From Phytoactinopolyspora mesophila (GTDB lineage Bacteria; Actinomycetota; Actinomycetes; Jiangellales; Jiangellaceae), in NCBI RefSeq assembly GCF_010122465.1, contig NZ_WLZY01000012.1:92836-156835 (forward strand): a stretch of 64,000 bases of DNA, read 5' to 3'. This document shows, piece after piece, positions 51,299-60,264 of this stretch; within the stretch, counting starts at the first letter, position 1, and every line of letters begins with the position of its first letter. Position numbers and translations under genes: made by a program. The notes beneath the pieces are model-generated. The model saw nothing but the letters and a program-made list of their open reading frames with translations, was not told the DNA's origin and searched no databases.

Positions 51299-53515
51299 TC
51301 ATCTAGCAACAGCAGTCTCGTCGGGCTGAGCAGGCTGGTCAGTCCAGTCGAGCTGGTCGCGCAGCTTCTCACCTTCGACATCGACGTTCGGAACGAGCCG
51401 GTCCAGCCAGCGCGGCATCCACCAGGCCCGCTCACCCAGCAGCGCCAGAACGGCGGGGACGATCGTCATCCGGACGACGAACGCGTCGATGAAGACCGCA
51501 AAGGCCAGAGCGAAACTGATCTGTTTGATGAAGCCTTCATCGAAGATGAACGCACCGAAGACGCTGATCATGATGATCGCCGCCGCCGTGACCACCCTGG
51601 CGCTGTGCTGGAACCCGGAGATCACGGCCGGGGTGGCGGCCATGCCGTGTACGTGTTCCTCCCGCATCCGGGTGACGAGGAACACCTGATAGTCCATGGC
51701 CAGCCCGAACACCACGCCTATCAGGACGACGGGCAGCAGGCTGAAGATCGGCCCGGTCTGTTCGACCCCCAGCACATCGGCGAGCCATCCCCACTGGAAC
51801 ACCGCGACCGTCGCCCCGAACGTGGCCCCCATCGTCACCAGGAAGCCGAGTGCCGCCTTCAGCGGCACCAGGATGGAGCGGAAGACGAGGATCATGAGTA
51901 CGAACGACAGCCCGACGACCACGCTGAGATAGGGGGTCAGCGCCTCGCTCATTTTCTGGCTGAAGTCGATGGTGACCGCCGTCGGGCCGGTGACGGTGAT
52001 CACGGCCCCGGTCTCGGCTTCGATCTGTGGTGCTACGTCGCGGATATCATCAACGAGACCCTTAGTCTCCTCGGCGCCCGGTCCGGTCTCCGCGACGACC
52101 GAGATGACTCCGGTAGCGCCGGCCTCGTCGACGGCGGTTGGTTCAGCGATCACGACGTTGTCCAGCTCACTGATCACCTCCACGACGTGCGGCAGTGTCG
52201 CGTCAACCGGTCCGGCCCCGGCGCCGTCGACGACGACCGCCAACGGGCCGTTCACCCCCGGGCCGAACCCGTCGGCCAACAGGTCGTACGCCTGACGCCG
52301 GGTGTCGTCCTCGGCGTAAGTGCCGTCGTCGGGTATACCGAGCTGCGTGCTCATCGCCGGGACGGCCAACGTGCCGACCGCGAGGAATGCGACCAGCAAC
52401 ACCCGAAGTGGGTTCCTGGTCACCATCTGAGCCCAGGACAGGCCGACCGTCTTGCCGTTGTCATTGCTGGCTCGTTCCCGGCGGCGTGCGATGCGGCCGC
52501 CGAGGATCCGCCGTCCGGCAAAGCTGAACATCGCTGGCAGTAGTGTCAGCGCGGCGATCACCGCGATCGCCACCGCCATCGCCGCCGCGAGACCCATCTG
52601 CGTCAACACTGGAATCCCGACGACGGTCAGGCCCGCTAGGGCGATCACGACGGTCAGTCCGGCGAACACCACCGCATTTCCGGCGGTGCCCACGGCCCGG
52701 CCGGCGGCTTCTTCGAGCCCTCGGTCGGCGGTGAGTTCGTGCCGGTACCGGAACGCGATGAACAGTGAGTAGTCGATTGCTAGCGCTAGTCCTAGCATCA
52801 GCGCCAGCACCGAGGCATCGCCCGAGAGTTCGAAGAATCGGGTGGCGATGGTGATCAGAGACAGGGTGACTCCGACCCCGACCACGGCGTTCAGCAACGG
52901 CAGTCCCGCCGCGACGAACGACCCGAAGGTGATGACCAGCACCAGGGCGGCGATGGCGATGCCGATGAGCTCACCGATTTCTCCGTCGTCCATTTCGGGT
53001 GCCGCCACGGCGCCGCCGATCTCGACGGTCAAGCCCGCGTCGCGACCGTTCTCGGCCACCTCGAGCAGCGCTTCCTGCTCCTCCGAGTTGAGCACCGAGG
53101 CCTCGAACGTCACCTCGGCATACGCCACGTCACCGGAAGGGGAGATCGCCCCGGACTGGAAAGGGTCGGTTACGTGAGCCAGCCCGGGGACCTGGCCGAT
53201 CTCCCGAACAACCGATTGGACGACCTGCTCGTGGCTGGGATCGGTCAGCGTCTCACCGTCTGGCGCTGCGAACACCACCCGGCCCGTCGCGCCGTCCGCG
53301 GCCATCCCGGGGAAGCGTTCGTTGAGCAGGTCCATCGTCTCGCTCGACTCCATACCTGGGATGTCGAAAGATTCAACGGGTTCATCGTTGGTCGACGCCG
53401 CACCGATCACCGCCAGGACGAGAAGCATCACCCAACCGAGTGCGATCGTCCATCTGCGCCGGAACGCGAACCGGCCCAGCCGGTAAAGGAAGGTTGCCAC
53501 AAGGACTCCAGTCAT
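51299..53515 (-). CDS. MMPL-family RND transporter
   Basis: The 738-residue protein has the duplicated RND layout: one N-terminal helix (FRRRWTIALGWVMLLVLAVI), an extracellular domain, five helices, then the repeat. Characteristic stretches are GLALAIDYSLFIAFRYRHEL and GLAMDYQVFLVTRMREEHV. The ATG at 53515 is used; the frame continues upstream without homology. The C-terminus is short and charged. Substrate is probably a lipid or hydrophobic drug. It is divergent from the two-component genes at 53664-55729, which may control it. Confidence 0.94.
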   Translation of the reverse strand: MTGVLVATFLYRLGRFAFRRRWTIALGWVMLLVLAVIGAASTNDEPVESFDIPGMESSETMDLLNERFPGMAADGATGRVVFAAPDGETLTDPSHEQVVQSVVREIGQVPGLAHVTDPFQSGAISPSGDVAYAEVTFEASVLNSEEQEALLEVAENGRDAGLTVEIGGAVAAPEMDDGEIGELIGIAIAALVLVITFGSFVAAGLPLLNAVVGVGVTLSLITIATRFFELSGDASVLALMLGLALAIDYSLFIAFRYRHELTADRGLEEAAGRAVGTAGNAVVFAGLTVVIALAGLTVVGIPVLTQMGLAAAMAVAIAVIAALTLLPAMFSFAGRRILGGRIARRRERASNDNGKTVGLSWAQMVTRNPLRVLLVAFLAVGTLAVPAMSTQLGIPDDGTYAEDDTRRQAYDLLADGFGPGVNGPLAVVVDGAGAGPVDATLPHVVEVISELDNVVIAEPTAVDEAGATGVISVVAETGPGAEETKGLVDDIRDVAPQIEAETGAVITVTGPTAVTIDFSQKMSEALTPYLSVVVGLSFVLMILVFRSILVPLKAALGFLVTMGATFGATVAVFQWGWLADVLGVEQTGPIFSLLPVVLIGVVFGLAMDYQVFLVTRMREEHVHGMAATPAVISGFQHSARVVTAAAIIMISVFGAFIFDEGFIKQISFALAFAVFIDAFVVRMTIVPAVLALLGERAWWMPRWLDRLVPNVDVEGEKLRDQLDWTDQPAQPDETAVAR

Positions 53516-53663
53516 TCTTCTCACGTCGAGATACAGGTTCTGAACCCCAATGTCGTGGTTCCGGGTGGTGTACGGCGTCGGCCGGACGAGTGATCCTGCG
53601 ACCGGCCGAGGCGGTTCGTGTACATCCTTCGAATGACGTCGCAGACCGCCGCGGTCTGGTGAA

Positions 53664-55010
53664 ATGGACTCCGTGGTTGACGACGCGGCGCAGACCCGTG
53701 CAACCGACGTTTCGGGCCCACGGCCCGGAACCTCGGGTGCACGGTGGTGGCAACGCACGGCGGAGCTGGTCGGGTTGGGGCTCTCCGGTCTGTCCGTCGG
53801 GCGGGGCACGGTCAAGGGTGCGCTGACCCTGTTCGGTATCGGTGTCGCAGCGTGGACCGTGGGCCTGACCAACATCTGGGCGGGCCCGGGCTGGGGCTGG
53901 ACGGAATCGGCCCCGGACGCATGGCACCTGGTGACACTCGCGGCGGTGACGTCAGCCGTGCTTCTCCAGCGCGCACACCTGGCCATCGCGTTCGGCCTCG
54001 GGGCCGCGGCGATCGTCGCCGACGCAGCCCTGGGCGGCAGCGTCGGCGTGATGATCGTGTTCTGGGAGCTGCTATTCCGGGTCGGGTTGTCCGACAGGGT
54101 CCGGGTTCGACGGGCAGCGAGCGGAGTGGTCGCCGCCGTCGTAGCGGGAGGCACCGTCGCGGCGCTGATCCTCGAACCGGACCTGCAGCTGAGTATGGTG
54201 ATTGGACTTCAGCTGGCATTGTTTGCCGTACCGCTGTGGTGGGCGGCCAATGTCCGGCAGAAGACCGAGCTGGCCGATCTGGAGGCCCGCCGGGCTGCCG
54301 ACCTGGAGCGCATCGGAGAGTTGCGCCGGACTGAAGCGGTGCAGGCCGAACGCAGCGCCATCGCCCGCGATCTGCACGACGCGATCGCCTCGCGGCTGTC
54401 CACCATTGCCATCCAGTCCGCCGCCGGGCTCGCCACGCCGGAGCGAGACCAGAGCGCGATCATGCGCACCGTTCGAGCCCAGGCCCTGGAAGCGTTGCAG
54501 GAAATGCGCTCCATGATCGTCGTGCTCCGATCCGAGCTCGACCGGTCCGCGGCGAGCACATCCGCGGTCGTGATGGGCGGTCTGGAGCACCTCGATGAGC
54601 TGGTCACCGCCGCTCGAGCGGCAGGCCTGCGGGTTCATCTCGATGTGCCCAGCCAGTGGAGGGACACGTCGGTGCTGCCGGTGGCTATCGGGCAAGCCTG
54701 CTTCCGGATCGTGCAAGAGGCCCTCGCCAATGCGATCAAACACGCGCCGGAGTCTGAGGTGCGGATCACGGTCTCCGGCGACGGCGCCGAGGTGCGGGTC
54801 GTCGTCGAGAACTCGTTCGCCACCTCGGCCGCGGTCGACCACCCCTCGCTGTCGGCAGGCACCGGGCTGGTCACCATGCGGGAACGGGCCGAGGCGTTGG
54901 GCGGGCGATTTCGCGCCGGTGGGGACGAGACGACGTCCGTCTGGCGCGTCGAGGCGAATCTGCCGGTATCGGTAGCAGGCAGTAGCGAAAGGGCAGGCAC
55001 CACACCATGA
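53664..55010 (+). CDS. Sensor histidine kinase (NarL class), divergent from MMPL
   Basis: The 448-residue protein has about five membrane helices in the first half and a coiled stretch (KTELADLEARRAADLERIGE). HisKA_3 AIARDLHDAIASRLSTIAIQ carries the histidine, and the ATPase domain has VQEALANAIKHAPES and GTGLVTMRERAEALGG. Its stop overlaps the response regulator start (ATGA). Confidence 0.93.
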   Translation: MDSVVDDAAQTRATDVSGPRPGTSGARWWQRTAELVGLGLSGLSVGRGTVKGALTLFGIGVAAWTVGLTNIWAGPGWGWTESAPDAWHLVTLAAVTSAVLLQRAHLAIAFGLGAAAIVADAALGGSVGVMIVFWELLFRVGLSDRVRVRRAASGVVAAVVAGGTVAALILEPDLQLSMVIGLQLALFAVPLWWAANVRQKTELADLEARRAADLERIGELRRTEAVQAERSAIARDLHDAIASRLSTIAIQSAAGLATPERDQSAIMRTVRAQALEALQEMRSMIVVLRSELDRSAASTSAVVMGGLEHLDELVTAARAAGLRVHLDVPSQWRDTSVLPVAIGQACFRIVQEALANAIKHAPESEVRITVSGDGAEVRVVVENSFATSAAVDHPSLSAGTGLVTMRERAEALGGRFRAGGDETTSVWRVEANLPVSVAGSSERAGTTP

Positions 55011-55729
55011 CCGATCCAGACCCGGCAGCCATTGTTGCCCCAAGTGCCGACGACCCCGGGCCCACGCCGATCAGAGTCCTGCTGGCCGATGACCACGAGC
55101 CGATCAGGACCGCGCTGCGTTTCGTTCTCGACGCGGCGGCCGACGTCGTCGTCGTGGGTGAGGCCGCGGACGGCGACAGCGCCGTGACCAACGCGCGGGC
55201 ACTACGGCCGGACGTCGTGCTGATGGATGTACAGATGCCGCGCGCCGGCGGGATCGACGCCACCCGGGAGATCGTGCGCGAAGAACTGGCAGACGTGCTC
55301 GTGCTCACCACGTTCGATCTCGACGAGTACGTCTTCGGCGCGCTGCGTGCCGGTGCGGCCGGGTTCCTGCTGAAGACCGCCGAGCCAGGCGACATCCTCT
55401 CCGCGGTCCGCAGGGTCGCGGCCGGGGATGGCGTCGTGGCACCCGAAGTGACCCGCCAAGTGCTCGCGACCTTCGTGTCGCTGCCCGACTCAGGCGACGA
55501 CGCACCTGACCCGGCCGCGCCGGCGCTCGATCGCCTCGCCGAACTGACGCCGCGCGAACGAGACGTGCTCATCGCGCTGGGCGGCGGACAATCGAACCAG
55601 CAGATAGCCGACGGCCTGGTCATCACCGAAGCCACTGCCAAGACGCACGTGTCACGCATTCTGGGCAAGCTGGGCTGCACCAGCCGGGTCCAAGCCGCCA
55701 TCCTGGCCCGCGAGGCCGGTCTCGTGTAG
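55007..55729 (+). CDS. NarL/FixJ-family response regulator
   Basis: The 240-residue protein has a receiver domain with VLLADDHEPIRTALR and the aspartate in VVLMDVQMPRAGG. The LuxR-type output domain reads ELTPRERDVLIALGGGQSNQQIAD and ATAKTHVSRILGKLG. It is coupled to the kinase gene upstream and is a candidate regulator of the divergent MMPL-GAP operon. Confidence 0.94.
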   Translation: MTDPDPAAIVAPSADDPGPTPIRVLLADDHEPIRTALRFVLDAAADVVVVGEAADGDSAVTNARALRPDVVLMDVQMPRAGGIDATREIVREELADVLVLTTFDLDEYVFGALRAGAAGFLLKTAEPGDILSAVRRVAAGDGVVAPEVTRQVLATFVSLPDSGDDAPDPAAPALDRLAELTPRERDVLIALGGGQSNQQIADGLVITEATAKTHVSRILGKLGCTSRVQAAILAREAGLV

Positions 55730-55949
55730 TCGTTAGGACGACGTGGCCAGTACCGCCGATGACCCCGACGAACCCTTGCCGAACACTGTCGACACCTACC
55801 GCGAGCCCCTTTCTCCGCCTCTACATCCTCGGCACAGTCGAGGCTTAGAGGTCGCGTCGCAAGGCATATTGAGTGTGTCGATTCATCGTCTGGTCGCGGA
55901 TCATGACGGTTGAGCGACGAATTCACCCGTGGAGCTCCGACGACACCGG

Positions 55950-57155
55950 TTATCTGGGCCGGACGGCTTCCGCGGGCTGGAGCCGGGCAGCGCGGGCCGC
56001 GGGGTAGAAGCCGGCAAGGGCACCGACCAGCACGGCGAGGACGGTTGCCGCGACTAACCCTTCAGGTGGAAGCGCGAATGACCATCCGCGGCTGGCGGCG
56101 TAGCCGACGGTGATTCCGACGCCGATGGCCGTACCGATGAGTCCGCCGACACCGGCCAGGGCGATCGCCTCGAGGAGGAACTGGATCAGGATGTGGCGAC
56201 GGGTGGCACCGAGCGACCGGCGCAGGCCGATCTCCTTACGCCGCTCCAGCACCGAGATGACCATGACGTTCGCGATCCCAATTCCGCCGACGAGGAGAGC
56301 GACCCCACCGAGCCCCAGCAGGAGTGCGGTGAAGGTGGTGTCGACGGCGGCCCGGGCGGCGAGCGCATCGGACGGACGACTGACGCGGACCGCCTCCGGG
56401 GTCTGTGGATTGGCGGTTCGTGGCAGGAGCTGACGGACGTCGTCGAGCCGGTCGGGTTGGGTGCGAACGTACACGCTGGTCGGCGTGATGTCGGCTGGGT
56501 CGGCGTGTAGCACCTGAGCTGCGGCTGGAAAGCCGACAAGCGCGGTGCTATCGATCTCCGGCGCCAGGACGACGGGTTCGAGGATGCCCACAACCACGAA
56601 CCAGGTGTCTCCGAGCCACACGAGTGGTTGATCGTCGATGCTGTTGATGCCGAGTCGCTCAGCGGCTATCGCCCCCAGAACGACCGTAGGGTACTCGTGA
56701 GGTGCGGCGTCGAAGAAACGGCCGGCCGCGAGTCCGGTTTGGAGCGTATCGAGCAGCGACGGTTCGGTAGCCGCCACCCGGATGCCGCCGGTCTGTGCGG
56801 CCGGCACCCGCTCGGTGCGTCGCACGGTAGCGTCGAACGATGCGGTGGCGGCCGCTTGTCCGACGTCATCTACGCGGCGGATAGCGCCGGGCGCGCTGTC
56901 CGGGAGTGCGGTTCGGACGCCGGTAAACGACTGGCCCGGTTGGACGGTGAGCATGTTGGTGCCGAGCTCATCCAGCGTCGCGACGAGGTCTGCCCGGCTC
57001 GAGGTCGATACGCCCAGCACAGCGACCATCGCCGCGATCCCAACGGCAACACCACTGGCGGTGAGCACGGTGCGTAGACGTCGAGTCCGCAGGCTGGTGA
57101 ATGCAACGGCCAAGGCATCTCGGATACGGAGCCTGCTGGTTGTGGCCGCGGTCAT
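55950..57155 (-). CDS. MacB/FtsX-type ABC exporter permease
   Basis: The 401-residue protein has an N-terminal helix (RTVLTASGVAVGIAAMVAVL), a large extracellular MacB-like domain, and three C-terminal helices beginning LLLGLGGVALLVGGIGIANV. The cytoplasmic motif is RRKEIGLRRSLGATRRHI. It overlaps the ATPase gene by 4 bp. Confidence 0.94.
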   Translation of the reverse strand: MTAATTSRLRIRDALAVAFTSLRTRRLRTVLTASGVAVGIAAMVAVLGVSTSSRADLVATLDELGTNMLTVQPGQSFTGVRTALPDSAPGAIRRVDDVGQAAATASFDATVRRTERVPAAQTGGIRVAATEPSLLDTLQTGLAAGRFFDAAPHEYPTVVLGAIAAERLGINSIDDQPLVWLGDTWFVVVGILEPVVLAPEIDSTALVGFPAAAQVLHADPADITPTSVYVRTQPDRLDDVRQLLPRTANPQTPEAVRVSRPSDALAARAAVDTTFTALLLGLGGVALLVGGIGIANVMVISVLERRKEIGLRRSLGATRRHILIQFLLEAIALAGVGGLIGTAIGVGITVGYAASRGWSFALPPEGLVAATVLAVLVGALAGFYPAARAARLQPAEAVRPR

Positions 57156-57874
57156 CTCGGCCCTCCTGAAGACGTGTCGGACTCGATATGCCCATCGCGG
57201 ATGGTCACGACGCGTGGGAGTTCGTCGGCGAGGGTCGAATCGTGGGTGACGACGCCGATCGTCGCACCATCTCGGTGGAGCTCACGGAGGAGATCCACCG
57301 TCTGCATGCCGGTTCCCGAGTCCAGATTTCCGGTCGGCTCGTCAGCCAAAATAACCGCTGGTTCGCCCACGAGTGCGCGGGCGATTGCCACCCGCTGTTG
57401 CTCGCCGCCGGACAGTTGGCCGGGGCGATGGTGAATCCTGCCGCCCAGGCCTACGCGCTCGAGAGCGGCGATGGCACGTGCCCGGCGTTTCTTGGTCGAG
57501 AGGCCCTGATAAACCAGCGCGGTAGCCACGTTGGCCATGGCGGTGAGTCCTTCGATCAGGACGAACTGCTGGAAGACGAATCCGATACGGCGGCCGCGCA
57601 GGGACGACAGCCGGGTATCGCTGAGCCGAGACACGTCATGACCGTCGATTCGGACCACACCAGATGTCGGGCGGTCAAGTGCGCCGGCCAGGTTGAGCAA
57701 CGTGGACTTTCCCGACCCAGATTGGCCCATGACGGCGAACAGCTCACCGGAGTCCACCCGCAAACTCACCCCGTCGAGGGCGCGGACCGGCGGAACCCCC
57801 TTGTACTCCTTCACCACGTCCACGAACTCAAGAACTGCCGACTGCTCGGCACGTGTGTGGGCCCCGCGCCTCAT
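57152..57874 (-). CDS. MacB/LolD-type ABC transporter ATPase
   Basis: This 240-residue ATPase has Walker A AVMGQSGSGKSTLLNLAG, signature QLSGGEQQRVAIARAL and Walker B VILADEPTGNLDSGTG. It is translationally coupled to both the adaptor gene upstream and the permease downstream by 4-bp overlaps, forming one exporter. Confidence 0.96.
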   Translation of the reverse strand: MRRGAHTRAEQSAVLEFVDVVKEYKGVPPVRALDGVSLRVDSGELFAVMGQSGSGKSTLLNLAGALDRPTSGVVRIDGHDVSRLSDTRLSSLRGRRIGFVFQQFVLIEGLTAMANVATALVYQGLSTKKRRARAIAALERVGLGGRIHHRPGQLSGGEQQRVAIARALVGEPAVILADEPTGNLDSGTGMQTVDLLRELHRDGATIGVVTHDSTLADELPRVVTIRDGHIESDTSSGGPR

Positions 57875-58938
57875 GACGGCACCACAACTTCGTCCCCCTC
57901 GGCTATGCCGCCAGTGATCTCGACCAGCCCGTCGGCGAACTGGCCAGGCTCCACCGTCACCAGCTCGGTCCCGCCGGCCCGGGCTCTCTCCACCGCGTAG
58001 CCGCCGCCGGGCCGTGCCACCAATGCCCCGACGGGAACGGTCAACGCGTCCGCGGCGAGGACGCGTTCGACCACCACGGTCACCGGGGAGGCGTCGAGTT
58101 CATCAAGCTCGCTGGCGAGTTCCACCTCGACCTTGACGATCGGTTCCTGTTCGGAGGCTGGATCACCGGAGATGGTCCGCCCGACCGACGCCACGGTGGC
58201 CTCGGTACGAGTGCGGTCCGGCAGCACCACCACCACCGCCAGGCCTTCGTGCACGGTGTCACGTAGGGCGGCATCGAGGTCGATGGCCACGAGCTGATCA
58301 GTGCCAGTTACGTCTGCTAACACCTGGCCGGGCGCGACCGTCGCGCCCAGGGGCGACTCCACCTTCTCGACCCGAACCGCGGCCGGAGCGAACAGCACGT
58401 CACCGAACTCCACCACCCCGGTCCGAGGCAGATTCAGCTCGTGCTGCCAGGCGTACACGGCCATACGGGTCCGCCAGTCGAACAGATCGTCGGGCAAATC
58501 GTCGCGTTTGGCATAACCGAGCGCCGCGAGATTATCGTTCAGCTGCTTGATGTCAGGGCCCTTGGGGACACCCGCCGACAGCCGCCGCCACGCCGGTGTC
58601 TGGCCATACAGCAGCCGGGTGGCCTTGCCGTCGATCTCCGCGACGACGTCGCCCCGACGGATCACCGCGCCCTCCCTTGGCAACTTCGTCACCATGCCTT
58701 CCCGGCTGGCCGAGAGTGGGATCGGTTCGCCGTACCCGAGCCACCCGGCCAGTTGGTCGTCGGTGGCGAGGTCCTGCCGGGTCACCGGCGCGGTGACGAC
58801 GTTTTCCGTCGGCGGGGTCTCCTGTGGCCTGGGCGTTGCCGCGGCGGTGCATCCTGAGACGAGCACCCCGGCGGTACACAGCGCTGCCACCAACCGCCAC
58901 CCTCGACGAGGTATACGGGGTTCAGGGCATCGGTTCAT
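57871..58938 (-). CDS. HlyD-type adaptor lipoprotein with peptidoglycan-binding domain
   Basis: The 355-residue protein starts at ATG 58938 and carries a lipoprotein signal ending AGVLVSGCTAA. A biotinyl-lipoyl-like segment (GMVTKLPREGAVIRRGDVV) is interrupted by a PG_binding_1-like domain (IKQLNDNLAALGYAKRDDL ... VYAWQHELNLPRTGVV). A beta-barrel domain and a C-terminal EVVVPS follow. In Gram-positive MacB systems this fusion links the permease to the cell wall. The start overlaps the upstream lipoprotein gene by 17 bp. Confidence 0.88.
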   Translation of the reverse strand: MNRCPEPRIPRRGWRLVAALCTAGVLVSGCTAAATPRPQETPPTENVVTAPVTRQDLATDDQLAGWLGYGEPIPLSASREGMVTKLPREGAVIRRGDVVAEIDGKATRLLYGQTPAWRRLSAGVPKGPDIKQLNDNLAALGYAKRDDLPDDLFDWRTRMAVYAWQHELNLPRTGVVEFGDVLFAPAAVRVEKVESPLGATVAPGQVLADVTGTDQLVAIDLDAALRDTVHEGLAVVVVLPDRTRTEATVASVGRTISGDPASEQEPIVKVEVELASELDELDASPVTVVVERVLAADALTVPVGALVARPGGGYAVERARAGGTELVTVEPGQFADGLVEITGGIAEGDEVVVPS

Positions 58939-59431
58939 TGAGCTCGGCCTCACAGAATTCTCGTGCTGCTTCGAAAGAGTCCCAGTCGCCGTCGGATGGG
59001 CCGGCGGGACCGCTGATGACACCGTCCTCGTCGAGCTGCGGGTCCGGAAAATCGATGCCCTCGCCACGCATACAAGCGGCGAACTCGAGCATGACCTCCA
59101 GCTCTGCCTCTATCTGTGCCCGCTCCCCCGGATCGTCGAGTGTCCCGCCGTCGGGCAGTGCCTCTTGCCGCACTCGCTCGCACTCCGCCTCGGCCGCGTG
59201 ATATTCGGGTGATTCCAGGTCGATGCCTTCGTAATGTGTCTCCCACTCGCCGTCGACGAAGACGGGGTCGGGCCAGTCGAAGCCGTGGTCGCGCATACAT
59301 TGCGCGTGTGCGAGCATCGCCGCCTCCTGCCCGCCGCCGTCGTCGTCCTCCTCGGTTGCGTCCGGAGAGCATGCTGAACCCAGCAAGACGAGCCCGGCCA
59401 GCAGGCCGACAATCCGGTATCTGAGTCGCAT
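58922..59431 (-). CDS. CMR-motif lipoprotein of the MacB-like operon
   Basis: The 169-residue protein has a signal peptide ending GLVLLGSACSPD. Two related segments follow, QCMRDHGFDWPDPVF and ACMRGEGIDFPDPQL, each with a cysteine and a CMR-x2-G-x-D/W-PDP pattern, suggesting a duplicated module. The ATG at 59431 follows GGGAGGACC. Such lipoproteins repeatedly occur beside HlyD-PG-binding/MacB operons in actinobacteria; their role is unknown, and metal or peptide binding by the conserved cysteines is speculation. Confidence 0.82.
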   Translation of the reverse strand: MRLRYRIVGLLAGLVLLGSACSPDATEEDDDGGGQEAAMLAHAQCMRDHGFDWPDPVFVDGEWETHYEGIDLESPEYHAAEAECERVRQEALPDGGTLDDPGERAQIEAELEVMLEFAACMRGEGIDFPDPQLDEDGVISGPAGPSDGDWDSFEAAREFCEAELNEPMP

Positions 59432-59511
59432 GAATGGTCCTCCCTCGTCGGGTCTTATTTCGTGTCCGGTGAAGACGGCTCTCAATGTCCCCCCAGAGCA
59501 CTGAGATAGAT

Positions 59512-59537
59512 CTGTGAGCTGCTGTGAGTGCTCACAG
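59512..59537. promoter_or_regulatory. OmpR-type tandem and inverted repeat in the divergent region
   Basis: CTGTGAG occurs at 59512-59518 and 59522-59528 (10-bp period) and as its complement CTCACAG at 59531-59537. Head-to-tail repeats one helical turn apart are the usual site for OmpR/PhoB-class dimers. It lies between the divergent exporter and two-component operons and could control both. Confidence 0.65.
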
Positions 59538-59571
59538 GCCCGATCTGGACCGTTGGGGGCACACTGGTTGA

Positions 59572-60264
59572 ATGCGAGTACTCGTGGTGGAGGACGAGGC
59601 ACCACTCGCGGCCGCCATCGACCGTGGGCTGCGGGCTGAAGGGTTCGAGGTCGAGGTGGTCGGTGACGGACTCGAGGGTTACTGGCGCGGGCGAGAGCGG
59701 CCCTATGGCGCGATCGTGCTGGATATCTTGCTGCCGGGCATGAACGGCTACGTTGTGTGCCGGAAGTTGCGCGCCGACGGCGTGAGCACACCGATCCTTA
59801 TGCTCACCGCCAAGGACGGTGAATACGACGAGGCCGACGCCCTAGATCTCGGCGCCGACGACTACTTGCGCAAGCCCTGTTCCTACGTCGTACTCGTCGC
59901 GCGGCTGCGCGCCCTGCAACGGCGCGGAGGGACAGTCCGGCCGGCCATACTCGTCGCCGGCGACCTCTACTTCGATCCGGCATCGCGGCGCTGCCGCCGC
60001 GACAACACGCCGATCAGCCTGTCCGCTCGCGAAGCATCGCTACTGGAGTACTTGCTGGTGCGCGATGGCGATCCGGTCGACAAGTACGAGCTGCTGGACG
60101 GGGTATGGGGCGCCGACCAGGATCATGACCCCAACGTCGTCGAGGTCTACATCGGATACTTGCGGCGCAAGATCGACCGGCCGTTCGGCCGGAACTCGAT
60201 CCAGACCGTCCGAGGAGTCGGATATCGCGTCGTGGACGAGGTGTCCGATGCCGACCCGGCCTAG
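59572..60264 (+). CDS. OmpR/PhoB-family response regulator
   Basis: The 230-residue protein has a receiver domain (RVLVVEDEAPLAAAID, aspartate in AIVLDILLPGMNG, MLTAKDGEYDEADALDLGAD). The winged-helix output domain reads LSAREASLLEYLLVRDGDPV and NVVEVYIGYLRRKIDRPF. It precedes its kinase with a 17-bp overlap. Confidence 0.95.
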   Translation: MRVLVVEDEAPLAAAIDRGLRAEGFEVEVVGDGLEGYWRGRERPYGAIVLDILLPGMNGYVVCRKLRADGVSTPILMLTAKDGEYDEADALDLGADDYLRKPCSYVVLVARLRALQRRGGTVRPAILVAGDLYFDPASRRCRRDNTPISLSAREASLLEYLLVRDGDPVDKYELLDGVWGADQDHDPNVVEVYIGYLRRKIDRPFGRNSIQTVRGVGYRVVDEVSDADPA

